This document shows positions 16,990 through 25,578 of a stretch of DNA of 64,000 nucleotides, one piece after another (within the stretch, counting starts at the first letter, position 1; every line of letters starts with the position of its first letter). The position numbers and the translations under genes are program-made. The stretch spans positions 1-64,000 of the forward strand of contig NZ_PKQQ01000015.1 of NCBI RefSeq assembly GCF_002893095.1, in the 5' to 3' direction. A model generated the notes under the pieces. It was not told where the DNA came from. It saw only the letters and a program-made list of their open reading frames with translations, and searched no databases. Origin of the DNA: Stenotrophomonas sp. VV52 (GTDB lineage: Bacteria > Pseudomonadota > Gammaproteobacteria > Xanthomonadales > Xanthomonadaceae).

Positions 16990-18666
16990 TTACATCCCCG
17001 AATAGTTCGGGCCGCCGCCGCCCTGCGGGGTCACCCACACGATGTTCTGGGTCGGGTCCTTGATGTCGCAGGTCTTGCAGTGCACGCAGTTCTGCGCGTT
17101 GATCTGCAGCTGTTCCTGGCCCTCGCCACCCACGAATTCATAGACCCCGGCCGGGCAGTAACGCGCTTCCGGGCCGGCGTATTCGGACAGGTTGATCCGC
17201 ACCGGCACGCTGGCGTCCTTCAGCGTGAGGTGCGACGGCTGGTCTTCTTCGTGGTTGGTGCTGCTCAGGAACACCGAGCTCAGCCGGTCGAAGGTGAGCA
17301 CGTTGTCCGGCTTGGGGTAGGCGATCTTCGTATGTTGCGACGCCGGCTCCAGGCACGCGTGGTCCGGCGTGCTGTGGCGCAGGGTCCACGGCGGATTGCG
17401 GATGCCCAGCTTGGGCAGCAGCCACTGCTCGATGCCGGTCATCAGCGTGGCGACGTTGCGGCCCTTCTTGAACCACTGCTTGAAGTTCTTCGACTGCTTC
17501 AGCTCGTCGTTCAACCAGCTGCTTTCGAAGGCGGCCGGGTAGGCGCTGAGTTCGTCGCGCTGGCGGTCTGCAACCAGCGCGTCGAACGCGGCGTCGGCGG
17601 CCAGCATGCCGGTCTTGATCGCGGCATGGCTGCCCTTGATGCGGCTGGCGTTGAGGTAACCGGCTTCGCAGCCGACCAGCGCGCCGCCCGGGAACACGGT
17701 CTTGGGCAGCGACAGCAGGCCACCGGCAGTGATCGCACGCGCGCCGTAGCCGATGCGCTTGCCGCCTTCCAGGTGCTTGCGGATGGACGGGTGGGTCTTG
17801 AAGCGCTGGAACTCCTCGAACGGGCTCATCCACGGGTTGCGGTAGTCCAGCCCGACCACGAAGCCCACTGCGACCTTGCCGCCGTCGGCGTGGTACAGGA
17901 ACGAGCCGCCGTAAGTGTCGCTGTCCAGCGGCCAGCCGGCGGTGTGCACCACCAGGCCCGGCTCATGCTTGGCCGGGTCGATCTGCCACAGTTCCTTGAT
18001 GCCGATGCCGTAAGCCTGCGGGTCCTTGCCGGCGTCCAGCTGGAAGCGGGCGATCAGCTGGCGGCCGAGGTGGCCGCGCGAGCCTTCGGCGAAGACCGTG
18101 TACTTGGCGTGCAGCTCCATGCCGCGTTCGAAATTGGGACCGTGCAAGCCGTCCTTGCGGATGCCCATGTCGCCGGTGGCCACGCCCATCACCGCGCCGT
18201 TCTCGTCGTACAGCACTTCGGCGGCGGCAAAGCCGGGGAAGATCGCCACTTCCAGCACTTCGGCCTGCTGTGCCAGCCAGCGGGTGACCTCGCCGAGGCT
18301 GATGATGTAGTTGCCTTCGTTGTGGAAGCACTCCGGCAGCAGCGCATGCGGGGTGCTGCGCGCGCCGTCTTCGGACAGGAACAGGAACTCGTCGCGGGTG
18401 ACCTTCTGCTTCAGCGGCGCGCCGCGTTCGGCCCAATCCGGGAACAGTTCGGTCAGCGCGCGGGTGTCCATGATCGCGCCGGACAGGATGTGGGCGCCGG
18501 GTTCGGAGCCCTTTTCCAGCACGCACACCGACAGCTCGCGGCCGGCTTCGATGGCGCGCTGGCGCAGGCGGATCGCGGTGGCCAGGCCGGCCGGGCCGGC
18601 CCCGACGACAACCACGTCGAACTCCATGGCTTCACGCGGGGGCAGGGCAGTGGTCTCTTCGCTCAT
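16990..18666 (-). CDS. electron transfer flavoprotein-ubiquinone oxidoreductase
   Basis: The 558-residue protein passes electrons from reduced ETF, collected from acyl-CoA dehydrogenases, to the ubiquinone pool at the inner membrane. It starts with the FAD dinucleotide fold (VVVVGAGPAGLATAIRLR, near residue 18) and ends with the 4Fe-4S cluster cysteines (YCPAGVYEF and NCVHCKTCDIKDP). The PQGGGGPNYSGM tail is typical of the family. Length matches bacterial and mitochondrial relatives. Two acyl-CoA dehydrogenases that need this route, glutaryl-CoA and isovaleryl-CoA dehydrogenase, are also encoded in the window. The roughly 185-base stretch upstream, before the REP cluster at 18852, holds no gene I can see. 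Confidence 0.95.
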   Translation of the reverse strand: MSEETTALPPREAMEFDVVVVGAGPAGLATAIRLRQRAIEAGRELSVCVLEKGSEPGAHILSGAIMDTRALTELFPDWAERGAPLKQKVTRDEFLFLSEDGARSTPHALLPECFHNEGNYIISLGEVTRWLAQQAEVLEVAIFPGFAAAEVLYDENGAVMGVATGDMGIRKDGLHGPNFERGMELHAKYTVFAEGSRGHLGRQLIARFQLDAGKDPQAYGIGIKELWQIDPAKHEPGLVVHTAGWPLDSDTYGGSFLYHADGGKVAVGFVVGLDYRNPWMSPFEEFQRFKTHPSIRKHLEGGKRIGYGARAITAGGLLSLPKTVFPGGALVGCEAGYLNASRIKGSHAAIKTGMLAADAAFDALVADRQRDELSAYPAAFESSWLNDELKQSKNFKQWFKKGRNVATLMTGIEQWLLPKLGIRNPPWTLRHSTPDHACLEPASQHTKIAYPKPDNVLTFDRLSSVFLSSTNHEEDQPSHLTLKDASVPVRINLSEYAGPEARYCPAGVYEFVGGEGQEQLQINAQNCVHCKTCDIKDPTQNIVWVTPQGGGGPNYSGM

Positions 18667-18851
18667 GGTGATGCGTAACTCGTGGGTAGTGCCGTCCCGG
18701 CCAAAGCCGGCGGCGGTTGCCTGGGAATCGCGCGCGACAGGTCACTGCGCAACTGCTGGATCAGGCCATCAGGGTACCGGTAGGAGCCGTTTCCGCCTAG
18801 ATCGCCGACGTTCACGCGCGATGCTGCGGCGCAGCATAAGAACTCGAGACC

Positions 18852-18966
18852 GTAGTGCCGGCCGCCGGCCGGCTCCAAGCGATGCCCTGCGGTACGAGGA
18901 GCCGGCCGCCGGCCGGCTCCAGGCGATGCCCGGCGGTACGAGGAGCCGGCCGGCGGCCGGCACTAC
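18852..18966. repeat. cluster of three GTAG-type REP elements
   Basis: Three elements with the GCCGGCCGCCGGCCGGC stem lie within 115 bases: a forward copy with GTAGTG head at 18852-18876, a symmetrical copy lacking the GTAG at 18898-18920, and a reversed copy at 18942-18966. Short spacers (GATGCC...CGGTACGAGGA) are themselves repeated. The head of the last copy supplies the stop codon of the GNAT gene. An imperfect hairpin (ATGCTGCGGCGCAGCAT) sits just before at 18821-18837. Confidence 0.9.
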
Positions 18967-19457
18967 GCGCTGAAGGACGCGTGGTAGGTGACCTCGGCGT
19001 CTGGCCATTCCCCGCGCAACAACCGTGCCTGGAAATACTCCGCCGGTACCCCGGCCAGACGCAGGCGCGGCTCTGCGTGGAACCCAAACCGCCCGTAGTA
19101 CGCGGGGTCGCCCAACAACACACACCCGGCCGCGCCCATCGCCTCAAGCGACTCCATCGCCGCTTTCATCAACGCCCCACCAACCCCCTGCCCCTGCCGT
19201 TCCGGCGACACCGAGATCGGCCCGAGCCCGTACCAGCCTTCGCTGCCATCGCTGAGCTGCACTGGCGAAAGCGCCACGTGGCCGATGATGGCGCCGGAAT
19301 CTTCAGCCACCAGCGATACCGCCAGCGCACCGGCATCGCGCAGCGCATCGACGATGTGCTGTTCGGTGTGGCTGCTGTGCGGGGCGTGTTCGAACGCGTC
19401 GCGGGTGAGGGCGTGAATGGCATGGGCGTCGCCGGGACGCTCGCTGCGGATCTGCAT
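18963..19457 (-). CDS. GNAT-family N-acetyltransferase (YhbS-like)
   Basis: The 164-residue protein has the GNAT fold with the acetyl-CoA binding motif ISVSPERQGQGVGGALMKAA and the later GDPAYYGRFGF seen in the YhbS-type group. It should transfer an acetyl group from acetyl-CoA to an amine or protein; the acceptor is unknown. The ATG at 19457 is preceded by AGGAGG with eight bases between, which decides it over a TTG two codons upstream. The TAG stop lies in the GTAG head of a REP element. The promoter region is squeezed between the gene and another REP pair at 19485. Confidence 0.82.
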   Translation of the reverse strand: MQIRSERPGDAHAIHALTRDAFEHAPHSSHTEQHIVDALRDAGALAVSLVAEDSGAIIGHVALSPVQLSDGSEGWYGLGPISVSPERQGQGVGGALMKAAMESLEAMGAAGCVLLGDPAYYGRFGFHAEPRLRLAGVPAEYFQARLLRGEWPDAEVTYHASFSA

Positions 19458-19484
19458 GGGCAAGGCCTCCTGTAAGCAGCCATT

Positions 19485-19555
19485 GTAGTGCCGGCCGCCG
19501 GCCGGCTCCTGGTGATGGCCGGTATTGCGTGCAGCCGGCCAGCGGCCGGCACTAC
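19485..19555. repeat. inverted pair of GTAG-type REP elements
   Basis: A forward copy (19485-19509) and a reversed copy (19531-19555) with GTAG heads pointing outwards and GCCGGCC stems lie between the divergent GNAT and gcdH genes. Together they could form one long hairpin. They sit where the upstream signals of gcdH would be expected, which argues against the longer reading frame that begins at 19529. Confidence 0.9.
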
Positions 19556-19594
19556 CGGGCTGGTGTCACAATGGGGGCCCTGTTGCTGCCTGCG

Positions 19595-20770
19595 ATGTCG
19601 CTGCCCATGGCCCTCAATCCGTACGATCTGTTCGATGTCCGCTCGCTGCTCAGCGAGGAGGAACGTGCCGTGCAGGCGAGCGTGGCGCGCTTCACCGACG
19701 AAAAGGTGCTGCCGATCATCGGCGATGCCTTCGACCAGGGCCGGTTCCCGGATGAGCTGATCCCGGAGATCGCGTCGCTGGGCCTGCTCGGCTCCAGCCT
19801 GCCCGAGCAGTACGGTGGCGGCGGCTTGAACGCGGTGAGCTACGGCTTGATCTGCCAGGAACTGGAACGCGGCGACTCGGGCCTGCGCAGCTTCGTCTCG
19901 GTGCAGAGCTCGCTGTGTATGTACCCGATCTTCGCCTACGGCAGCGAAGAACAGCGCCTGCGCTGGCTGCCGGACATGGCCGCTGGCCGGGTGATCGGCT
20001 GCTTCGGCCTGACCGAGGCGCACGGCGGTTCCGACCCGGCCGCGATGAAGACGCGCGCGGTGAAGGACGGCGGCGACTGGCTGATCAACGGCAGCAAGAT
20101 GTGGATCACCAGCGGCCCGGTCGCCGACATCGCCATTGTCTGGGCGCATACCGAAGACGGGATCCAGGGATTCGTGCTGGAGAAGGGCATGCCCGGCTTC
20201 ACCACCCAGGAGATCAAGCACAAGATGAGCCTGCGCGCGTCGCTGACCGGCGCGCTGTTCTTCGACAACGTGCGCGTGCCCGAACGCAACCGCCTGCCGA
20301 ACGTGCAGGGGCTGAAGGGACCGCTGGGGTGCCTCAACCAGGCCCGTTACGGGATCAGCTGGGGGCCGATCGGCGCGGCCGTTGCCTGCCTGGACGAAGC
20401 GCTGGGCTACACAAAGGAGCGCGTGCTGTTCGGGCGCCCGGTGGCGGCCACCCAGAGCGCGCAGATCAAGCTGGCCGACATGGCCCGGCGCATCACCACC
20501 GCGCAGCTGCTGTCGCTGCAGCTGGGGCGGTTGAAGGATGCGGGGCAGCTGCAGCCGCAGCAGGTCAGCCTGGCCAAGTGGAACAACTGCCGCATGGCGA
20601 TCGACATCGCGCGCGAATGCCGGGATCTGCTGGGTGGAGCGGGCATTACCACCGAGCATGTGGCGATCCGGCACGCATTGAACCTGGAGTCGGTGATTAC
20701 CTATGAGGGCACCGAGACCGTGCACCAGCTGGTGATCGGGCGCGAGCTTACGGGTATCAACGCTTTCTAG
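19595..20770 (+). CDS. gcdH: glutaryl-CoA dehydrogenase
   Basis: The 391-residue flavoprotein oxidises and decarboxylates glutaryl-CoA to crotonyl-CoA in lysine and tryptophan breakdown, giving electrons to ETF. It has the acyl-CoA dehydrogenase fold, with CFGLTEAHGGSDPAAMKT in the middle domain, and the C-terminal TYEGTETVHQLVIGRELTGI that marks this subfamily; the catalytic base is Glu371. Start is uncertain: ATGs at 19571, 19595 and 19607 are in frame. I chose 19595, because the frame beginning at 19529 runs through a REP element. It ends four bases before the convergent trmL. Confidence 0.92.
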   Translation: MSLPMALNPYDLFDVRSLLSEEERAVQASVARFTDEKVLPIIGDAFDQGRFPDELIPEIASLGLLGSSLPEQYGGGGLNAVSYGLICQELERGDSGLRSFVSVQSSLCMYPIFAYGSEEQRLRWLPDMAAGRVIGCFGLTEAHGGSDPAAMKTRAVKDGGDWLINGSKMWITSGPVADIAIVWAHTEDGIQGFVLEKGMPGFTTQEIKHKMSLRASLTGALFFDNVRVPERNRLPNVQGLKGPLGCLNQARYGISWGPIGAAVACLDEALGYTKERVLFGRPVAATQSAQIKLADMARRITTAQLLSLQLGRLKDAGQLQPQQVSLAKWNNCRMAIDIARECRDLLGGAGITTEHVAIRHALNLESVITYEGTETVHQLVIGRELTGINAF

Positions 20771-20774
20771 GCGA

Positions 20775-21254
20775 TCACGCGCCGCCAACGAACCCGTTCT
20801 GTCGCCAGGCCTCGAACATCACCACGGCCACGGTGTTGGACAGATTCAAACTGCGATTCCCAGGCTGCATCGGCAACCTCAAGCGGCGCCCATCGGGCAG
20901 CGCGTCCAGCACGTCCTGCGGCAGGCCGCGGGTTTCCGGGCCGAACAGGAAGGCGTCGCCGTCTTCGAACTGCTGGGTGTCATAGCGCACGCTGCCGCGG
21001 GTGCTCAGGGCGAACAGGCGCTTCGGTGCAATTACCTGCAGGAAGGTGTCCAGGTCTGGATGCACCTGCAGTCGGGCGTATTCGTGGTAATCCAGGCCGG
21101 CGCGCTTGAGCTGCTTGTCGCTCAGGTCGAAACCGAGCGGCTCGATCAGGTGCAGTCGCGCGCCGGTGTTGGCGCAGAGCCGGATCACATTGCCGGTATT
21201 CGGGGGAATTTCCGGCTGGAACAACACAACATGGAACGTCGGGGTGGCGGTCAT
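20775..21254 (-). CDS. trmL: tRNA (cytidine/uridine-34 2'-O)-methyltransferase TrmL
   Basis: The 159-residue SPOUT methyltransferase methylates the ribose at the wobble position of leucine tRNAs. The three SPOUT motifs are present: PNTGNVIRLCANTG, FLFGPETRGLP and SLNLSNTVAVVMFEAW, which build the knotted SAM pocket. Length equals E. coli TrmL. On the reverse strand a TAAAAT hexamer (21261-21266) ends six bases before the ATG, so the message may be leaderless. It is convergent with gcdH. Confidence 0.92.
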   Translation of the reverse strand: MTATPTFHVVLFQPEIPPNTGNVIRLCANTGARLHLIEPLGFDLSDKQLKRAGLDYHEYARLQVHPDLDTFLQVIAPKRLFALSTRGSVRYDTQQFEDGDAFLFGPETRGLPQDVLDALPDGRRLRLPMQPGNRSLNLSNTVAVVMFEAWRQNGFVGGA

Positions 21255-21282
21255 TCCTGCATTTTACGCCGCCAATCCCCGA

Positions 21283-21753
21283 TTACGGACGGACCAGCAC
21301 CGAAGCGGTTTCGACCGCGAAGGCCTGCAGGTCGTTCGGCGACGGACGCACCTGCAGGGCCGGCAGGTTGATGATCACGTCGCGGGCCAGTACGCCGGCG
21401 GCCGAGGCCAGGGCACCCATGTAGTCCGTGCTGCGTTCGGCCTGTTCGGCGGCCAGCGCTTCGCGCTGTTCGGCGGTCGGGCGGACTTCAACGGCGGCAA
21501 GGGTGGTGACGCGGCGGCTGTCGGCCAGTTCGGCGCGGTATTCGGCAACCTGGCCGGCGGTCGGACGCACTTCCACCAGCGCCAGGGTCGGGATGCTGCT
21601 GGTGCGCTCGACTTCGGCCTGGGCCAGCTGGTCGGCGGAAGGACGAACCTGCACGGTCTGCAGGGTGGTGATGGCGGAAGCGGCATGCACGTTCGAAACA
21701 AACGCGGAGCCGGCAGCGAGGGCGATGGCGATTGCGATGGTCTTGGTGTTCAT
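21283..21753 (-). CDS. secreted protein with four VRP repeats, unknown function
   Basis: The 156-residue protein starts with a clear signal peptide (residues 1-24, ending SNVHA). The mature part is built from about four diverged units, each with a short beta-like run ending in VxVRP followed by S/T-x-x-Q/D: TVQVRPSADQ, LVEVRPTAGQ, AVEVRPTAEQ and ALQVRPSPND, spaced roughly 30, 30 and 55 residues. The linkers are Ala/Glu-rich and probably helical. No enzyme motif is visible. A TTGCAT box lies 17 bases from a TACCTT box upstream (about 21795-21823). It is divergent from the M16 protease. I do not recognise a family. Confidence 0.7.
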   Translation of the reverse strand: MNTKTIAIAIALAAGSAFVSNVHAASAITTLQTVQVRPSADQLAQAEVERTSSIPTLALVEVRPTAGQVAEYRAELADSRRVTTLAAVEVRPTAEQREALAAEQAERSTDYMGALASAAGVLARDVIINLPALQVRPSPNDLQAFAVETASVLVRP

Positions 21754-22158
21754 GACGGGGCCTGTTTAGTGTTGGTGAGCAGTGGTGTGGTAGTAAGGTA
21801 GTACACCGAATCTGGGGATGCAAGAACAAATTCAAGATTTCGTGTTTTGTTCAGCGATCAGTCATGTTTCGTTTGATCGCGTCCTTTCCGCACGTAGGCC
21901 AAAGCAGGCATCGTGCCAACTTTTAATCATTGATTTAAAAGGGTTTTATAGGCGTTCCAGAGTGTCCACTGTCCGGACACCTGTCCGATCCCACCCTCGG
22001 AAACTGTCCGGACAACGGTTCAGCCAGCCGCACACCCGCCGCCGGGGTACCGGCACGGCGTGGAAAGTTCCCTTACATGGGCAATGACTGTTGGCCGATG
22101 CCCCAACCGGTCGTCCCGGGCTAGCATCCCCCTTCACTTTCATGACCAAGGACCTGGA
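21754..22158. other. 405-base intergenic region with paired TGTCCGGACA palindromes
   Basis: Between the divergent secreted-protein and M16 protease genes lies an AT-rich stretch (about 21835-21955) with a CTTTTAATCATTGATTTAAA near-repeat, then two copies of the palindrome TGTCCGGACA at 21970-21979 and 22005-22014, 35 bases apart. Extra TGTCC half-sites flank the first copy. This looks like a regulator binding array for the protease gene; no gene was seen here. Confidence 0.5.
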
Positions 22159-25002
22159 ATGACCGTCCAACTTCGACCGCGTGCCGCACTGCTGGCTGTT
22201 GCGCTTTCCGCCGCACTGGGCAGCCTTGCCCCGGCACCGCTGATGGCCAAGCCGGCCCAGGTCGCCAAGGTCGACATTCCGTTCGAGGAGTTCACCCTGC
22301 CCAACGGCCTGCGCGTGGTGGTGCACACCGACCGCAAGGCGCCGATCGTGGCGGTGAACATCTGGTACCACGTGGGCAGCAAGGATGAACCGGCCGGCCG
22401 CACCGGCTTTGCGCACCTGTTCGAACACCTGATGTTCCAGGGCAGCGAAAACCACGCCGGCGAATACTTCGAACCGTTCAAGCAGGTCGGCGTGACCGGC
22501 CAGAACGGCACGACCAACACCGACCGCACCAACTACTTCGAGAACGTGCCCACCACCGCGCTGGACATGGCGCTGTGGATGGAGTCCGACCGCATGGGCC
22601 ACCTGCTCGGCGCGATCGACCAGGCCGCGCTCGACGAACAGCGCGGCGTGGTCCAGAACGAAAAGCGCCAGGGCGAGAACCAGCCCTATGGCCAAGTGTG
22701 GGAAAAGATCAACCGCGCGCTGTACCCGGAAGGGCACCCGTACCACCACAGCGTGATCGGCTCGATGAACGACCTCAACGCGGCCTCGCTGGATGACGTC
22801 AAGAACTGGTTCCGCACCTGGTACGGCCCGAACAACGCGGTGCTGGTGCTGGCCGGCGACATCGACGTGGCCACCGCGAAGGAAAAGGTCGCGCGTTACT
22901 TCGGCGACATCCCGGCCGGCCCGAGCATGGCCCAGCCCAAGGTCGACGTGGCCAAGCGCGAAAAGTCCACCCGCGAGACCATGACCGACAAGGTGCCGCA
23001 GGCACGCGTCTACCGCGCCTGGAACGTGGCCCAGGCCGGCACCACCGACATCGACCAGCTGCAGCTGTTCGCGCAGGTGCTGGGCGGGGCCAAGTCCTCG
23101 CGCCTGGACCAGCGCCTGCTGCACCAGGACAAGCTGGTGGACAACATCAGCGCCGGTGCCTACACCTCGCAGCTGGGCTCGAACTTCGTGATCATGGCCA
23201 CGGTGAAGCAGGGCGTGGACCCGGCCAAGGTCGAGGCGATCATCGACGAGGAAGTGCGCCGCCTGGTGGCCGACGGCCCCTCCGCCGATGAACTGAGCCG
23301 CGGCAAGACCGCATTCCGTGCCGGCTTCATCCGTGGCATCGAGCGCATCGGTGGGTTCGGCGGCAAGGCCGACGCGCTGGCCGAATGCACCGTGTTCGAA
23401 GGCGACCCGGGCTGCTTCCGCCGCTCGCTGGCCACCATCGACGCGGCCAGCGCCGCCGACGTGCGCGCGGCCGGCGCCAAGTGGCTTGGCGCGGGCGACC
23501 ACACCCTGGTGGTGGAGCCGGGCGCCCGCGTGGCGCTGCCGGAACTGCCCTCGGCCACCCCGAAGCCGTTCACCGTGCCGGCCGTGGACCCGAAGTTCAC
23601 CACCACCGCCAGCCAGGTCGACCGCAGCACCGGCGTGCCGCAGACCAAGACCTTCCCGGAACTGAAGTTCCCGCAGCTGCACCGCGCCACGTTGAAGAAC
23701 GGCACCCAGGTGATCCTGGCCGAACGCCACGACATCCCGGTGGTGCAGTTCAGCTATGAATTCCCCGGTGGCTTCACCGCCGACCAGGGCCGCAAGTCCG
23801 GCACGGCCAACTTCACCATGGACCTGATGGGCGAGGGCGCCGGCAAGCTGGGCGCACTGCCGTTTGCCGACGCGGCCGACGCACTGGGCGCCAACCTGGG
23901 CGCTTCGGCGTCGCTGGACAGCGCCAGCGTGTACCTCTCGGCGCTGAAGGAGAATCTGGCGCCGTCGCTGGCCCTGTATGCCGACATGCTGCGCCAGCCG
24001 CGCTTTGACCAGAGCGAGATCGACCGGGTCAAGGCGACCTGGATCGCCGGCATCCAGCAGGAGAAGGTCAACCCCAGCGCCGCGGCCATGCGCGTGCTGC
24101 CGCCGCTGCTTTACGGCGCCGGCCACCCGTACGCCATTCCGTTCACCGGCAGCGGCAATGAAGCCGACATCCAGTCGCTGACCCGCGAGGACCTGGTCGA
24201 CTTCCACCGCGACGCGCTGCGTCCGGAGCAGGGCACCCTGATCGTGGTGGGCGACACCACCCTGAAGGACATCGTGCCGCTGCTGGAGCGCCAGTTCGGC
24301 AACTGGAAGAGCACCGGCCCGGCCCCGCAGCTCAAGCCGCTGGTCGACGTGGCCCGCCCGGCCAAGGCCCGCGTGTACCTGATCGACCAGCCTGGCGCGG
24401 TGCAGGCCAACCTGTACGCCGGCCAGGTGGTGCCGTCCACCATGGACCCGGGCGCCACCCGCTTCGACATTGCCAACGGCGTGCTCGGCGGCGACTTCAC
24501 CTCGCGCCTGAACATGAACCTGCGCGAGGAAAAGCACTGGTCCTACGGCGCCCGCACCATGGCCAGCAGCACCCTGGGCCAGCGCCCGTGGATGGGCATG
24601 GCGCCGGTGCAGATCGACAAGACCGCCGATGCGATGAAGGAAATGCAGAAGGAGATTGCCGACTTTGCTTCCGGTGCCGAAGCCGTCACTCCGGCCGAGG
24701 TCACCCGCATCCGCAACATCCAGAACCTGAGCCTGCCGGGCGCGTATGAAACCGCCAGCGCTGTGCTGGGCACCATCAGCGGCATCGTCCGCTACCAGCG
24801 CCCGGACGACTACGTGTTCAAGCGCAAGGCCGAGATCGAGGCGATGACCCCGGCCCAGGTCCAGCAGGCCGCCGCCACCCTGGACCCGAAGACCCTGACT
24901 TGGGTGGTGGTGGGCGACCTGAAGCAGACCGAAGCCCCGGTGCGCGCGCTGAACCTGGGCGAGGTGGTGGTGATTGACGCGGATGGGAAGCCGGTGAAAT
25001 AA
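22159..25002 (+). CDS. periplasmic M16 family metallopeptidase, two-domain form
   Basis: The 947-residue protein has a signal peptide (ending around PLMA) and two M16 halves. The first half has the inverted zinc motif HLFEH (His86, Glu89, His90) with a downstream glutamate (Glu168 in QNEKRQ), so it is catalytic. The second half, from about residue 500, keeps the fold but lacks the motif (MDLMGEGAGK), as is normal for the regulatory half of pitrilysin-like enzymes. It probably degrades peptides in the periplasm. The ATG at 22159 is preceded by AAGGACCTGG. Paired palindromes upstream suggest dedicated regulation. Confidence 0.9.
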   Translation: MTVQLRPRAALLAVALSAALGSLAPAPLMAKPAQVAKVDIPFEEFTLPNGLRVVVHTDRKAPIVAVNIWYHVGSKDEPAGRTGFAHLFEHLMFQGSENHAGEYFEPFKQVGVTGQNGTTNTDRTNYFENVPTTALDMALWMESDRMGHLLGAIDQAALDEQRGVVQNEKRQGENQPYGQVWEKINRALYPEGHPYHHSVIGSMNDLNAASLDDVKNWFRTWYGPNNAVLVLAGDIDVATAKEKVARYFGDIPAGPSMAQPKVDVAKREKSTRETMTDKVPQARVYRAWNVAQAGTTDIDQLQLFAQVLGGAKSSRLDQRLLHQDKLVDNISAGAYTSQLGSNFVIMATVKQGVDPAKVEAIIDEEVRRLVADGPSADELSRGKTAFRAGFIRGIERIGGFGGKADALAECTVFEGDPGCFRRSLATIDAASAADVRAAGAKWLGAGDHTLVVEPGARVALPELPSATPKPFTVPAVDPKFTTTASQVDRSTGVPQTKTFPELKFPQLHRATLKNGTQVILAERHDIPVVQFSYEFPGGFTADQGRKSGTANFTMDLMGEGAGKLGALPFADAADALGANLGASASLDSASVYLSALKENLAPSLALYADMLRQPRFDQSEIDRVKATWIAGIQQEKVNPSAAAMRVLPPLLYGAGHPYAIPFTGSGNEADIQSLTREDLVDFHRDALRPEQGTLIVVGDTTLKDIVPLLERQFGNWKSTGPAPQLKPLVDVARPAKARVYLIDQPGAVQANLYAGQVVPSTMDPGATRFDIANGVLGGDFTSRLNMNLREEKHWSYGARTMASSTLGQRPWMGMAPVQIDKTADAMKEMQKEIADFASGAEAVTPAEVTRIRNIQNLSLPGAYETASAVLGTISGIVRYQRPDDYVFKRKAEIEAMTPAQVQQAAATLDPKTLTWVVVGDLKQTEAPVRALNLGEVVVIDADGKPVK

Positions 25003-25053
25003 CCGACCGGCTGCGGCGCTGGTCGGACCTTCCGGCCGGCGCGGCCCCCGGAC

Positions 25054-25078
25054 GTAGAGCCGGGCTCTGCCCGGCTCC
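25054..25078 (+). repeat. GTAG-type REP element
   Basis: The element begins GTAGAGCCGGGCTCTGCCCG and folds as AGCCGGGC with GCCCGGCT. It sits 50 bases after the M16 protease stop and could end or protect that transcript. Confidence 0.85.
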
Positions 25079-25148
25079 GGGAGCCCATCCACCCGCCATT
25101 CATTCCGTTCAGGCAGAATCCCTCATGACCTTTACGAGCGTCCCCACC

Positions 25149-25466
25149 ATGCGCCTTCTGCTTCTTTCCACCCTCATCCTCGCCACCTCCGCCTGCACCT
25201 GGGTGCCGATCGAACCGGTGGGCAAGGCGGTGCGGGTGCTGCCGGCCGGGCCGGTGCCGACCGGCTGCATCGACAAGGGCGAGGTGGTGGTGACCGTGAA
25301 GAGCAAGGTCGGCTTCTACAACCGCAACCCGCTGCGCGTGCAGGAAGAGCTGGAAACCCTGGCCCGCAACGAGGCCCCCAGCGCCTCGGCCAACGCCGTC
25401 CAGGCCTCCGGCCTGCCGGCCGACGGCAGCCAGCGTTTCAAGGCGTTCCAGTGCCCGCCGCGCTGA
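25149..25466 (+). CDS. DUF4156-type lipoprotein
   Basis: The 105-residue product has a lipoprotein signal with LATSAC (Cys16) followed at once by TWVPIEPVG. The later features KVGFYNRNPLRVQEELETLA and a C-terminal FKAFQC match the small lipoproteins grouped as DUF4156, with two cysteines that could form a disulfide. Function is unknown. The ATG at 25149 is chosen because it gives a proper signal peptide; an in-frame ATG lies eight codons upstream. It lies between the M16 protease and oleA on the same strand and ends 73 bases before the oleA -10 box. Confidence 0.75.
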   Translation: MRLLLLSTLILATSACTWVPIEPVGKAVRVLPAGPVPTGCIDKGEVVVTVKSKVGFYNRNPLRVQEELETLARNEAPSASANAVQASGLPADGSQRFKAFQCPPR

Positions 25467-25530
25467 ACCGCTCATCCTCCAGCGCCACCATACGCCTGAA
25501 GCTGAATTCGTAAAGGTGCGGTGAAGGCCC

Positions 25531-25553
25531 GGGGGGCTTACAATAGCGCCCCC
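25531..25553 (+). promoter_or_regulatory. oleA promoter -10 inside a GC inverted repeat
   Basis: A TACAAT -10 box (25539-25544) lies between GGGGGC and GCCCCC arms, 34 bases before the oleA ATG. No convincing -35 box is present, so activity may depend on an activator. The arms could also make the first transcribed bases fold. Confidence 0.5.
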
Positions 25554-25578
25554 TTTGCCTGAGCCTTGGCGCTAACTG

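Noticed and set aside
18852..18966. Possible CRISPR-like array from regularly spaced repeats
   Set aside because: The repeats are palindromic, have GTAG heads, alternate in orientation and number only three, with no cas genes; they are REP elements.
21946..25092. Antisense frame of about 1048 residues opposite the M16 protease
   Set aside because: Its composition (His, Arg, Gly, Val rich) has no domain pattern, and the sense strand has an intact zinc motif and signal peptide.
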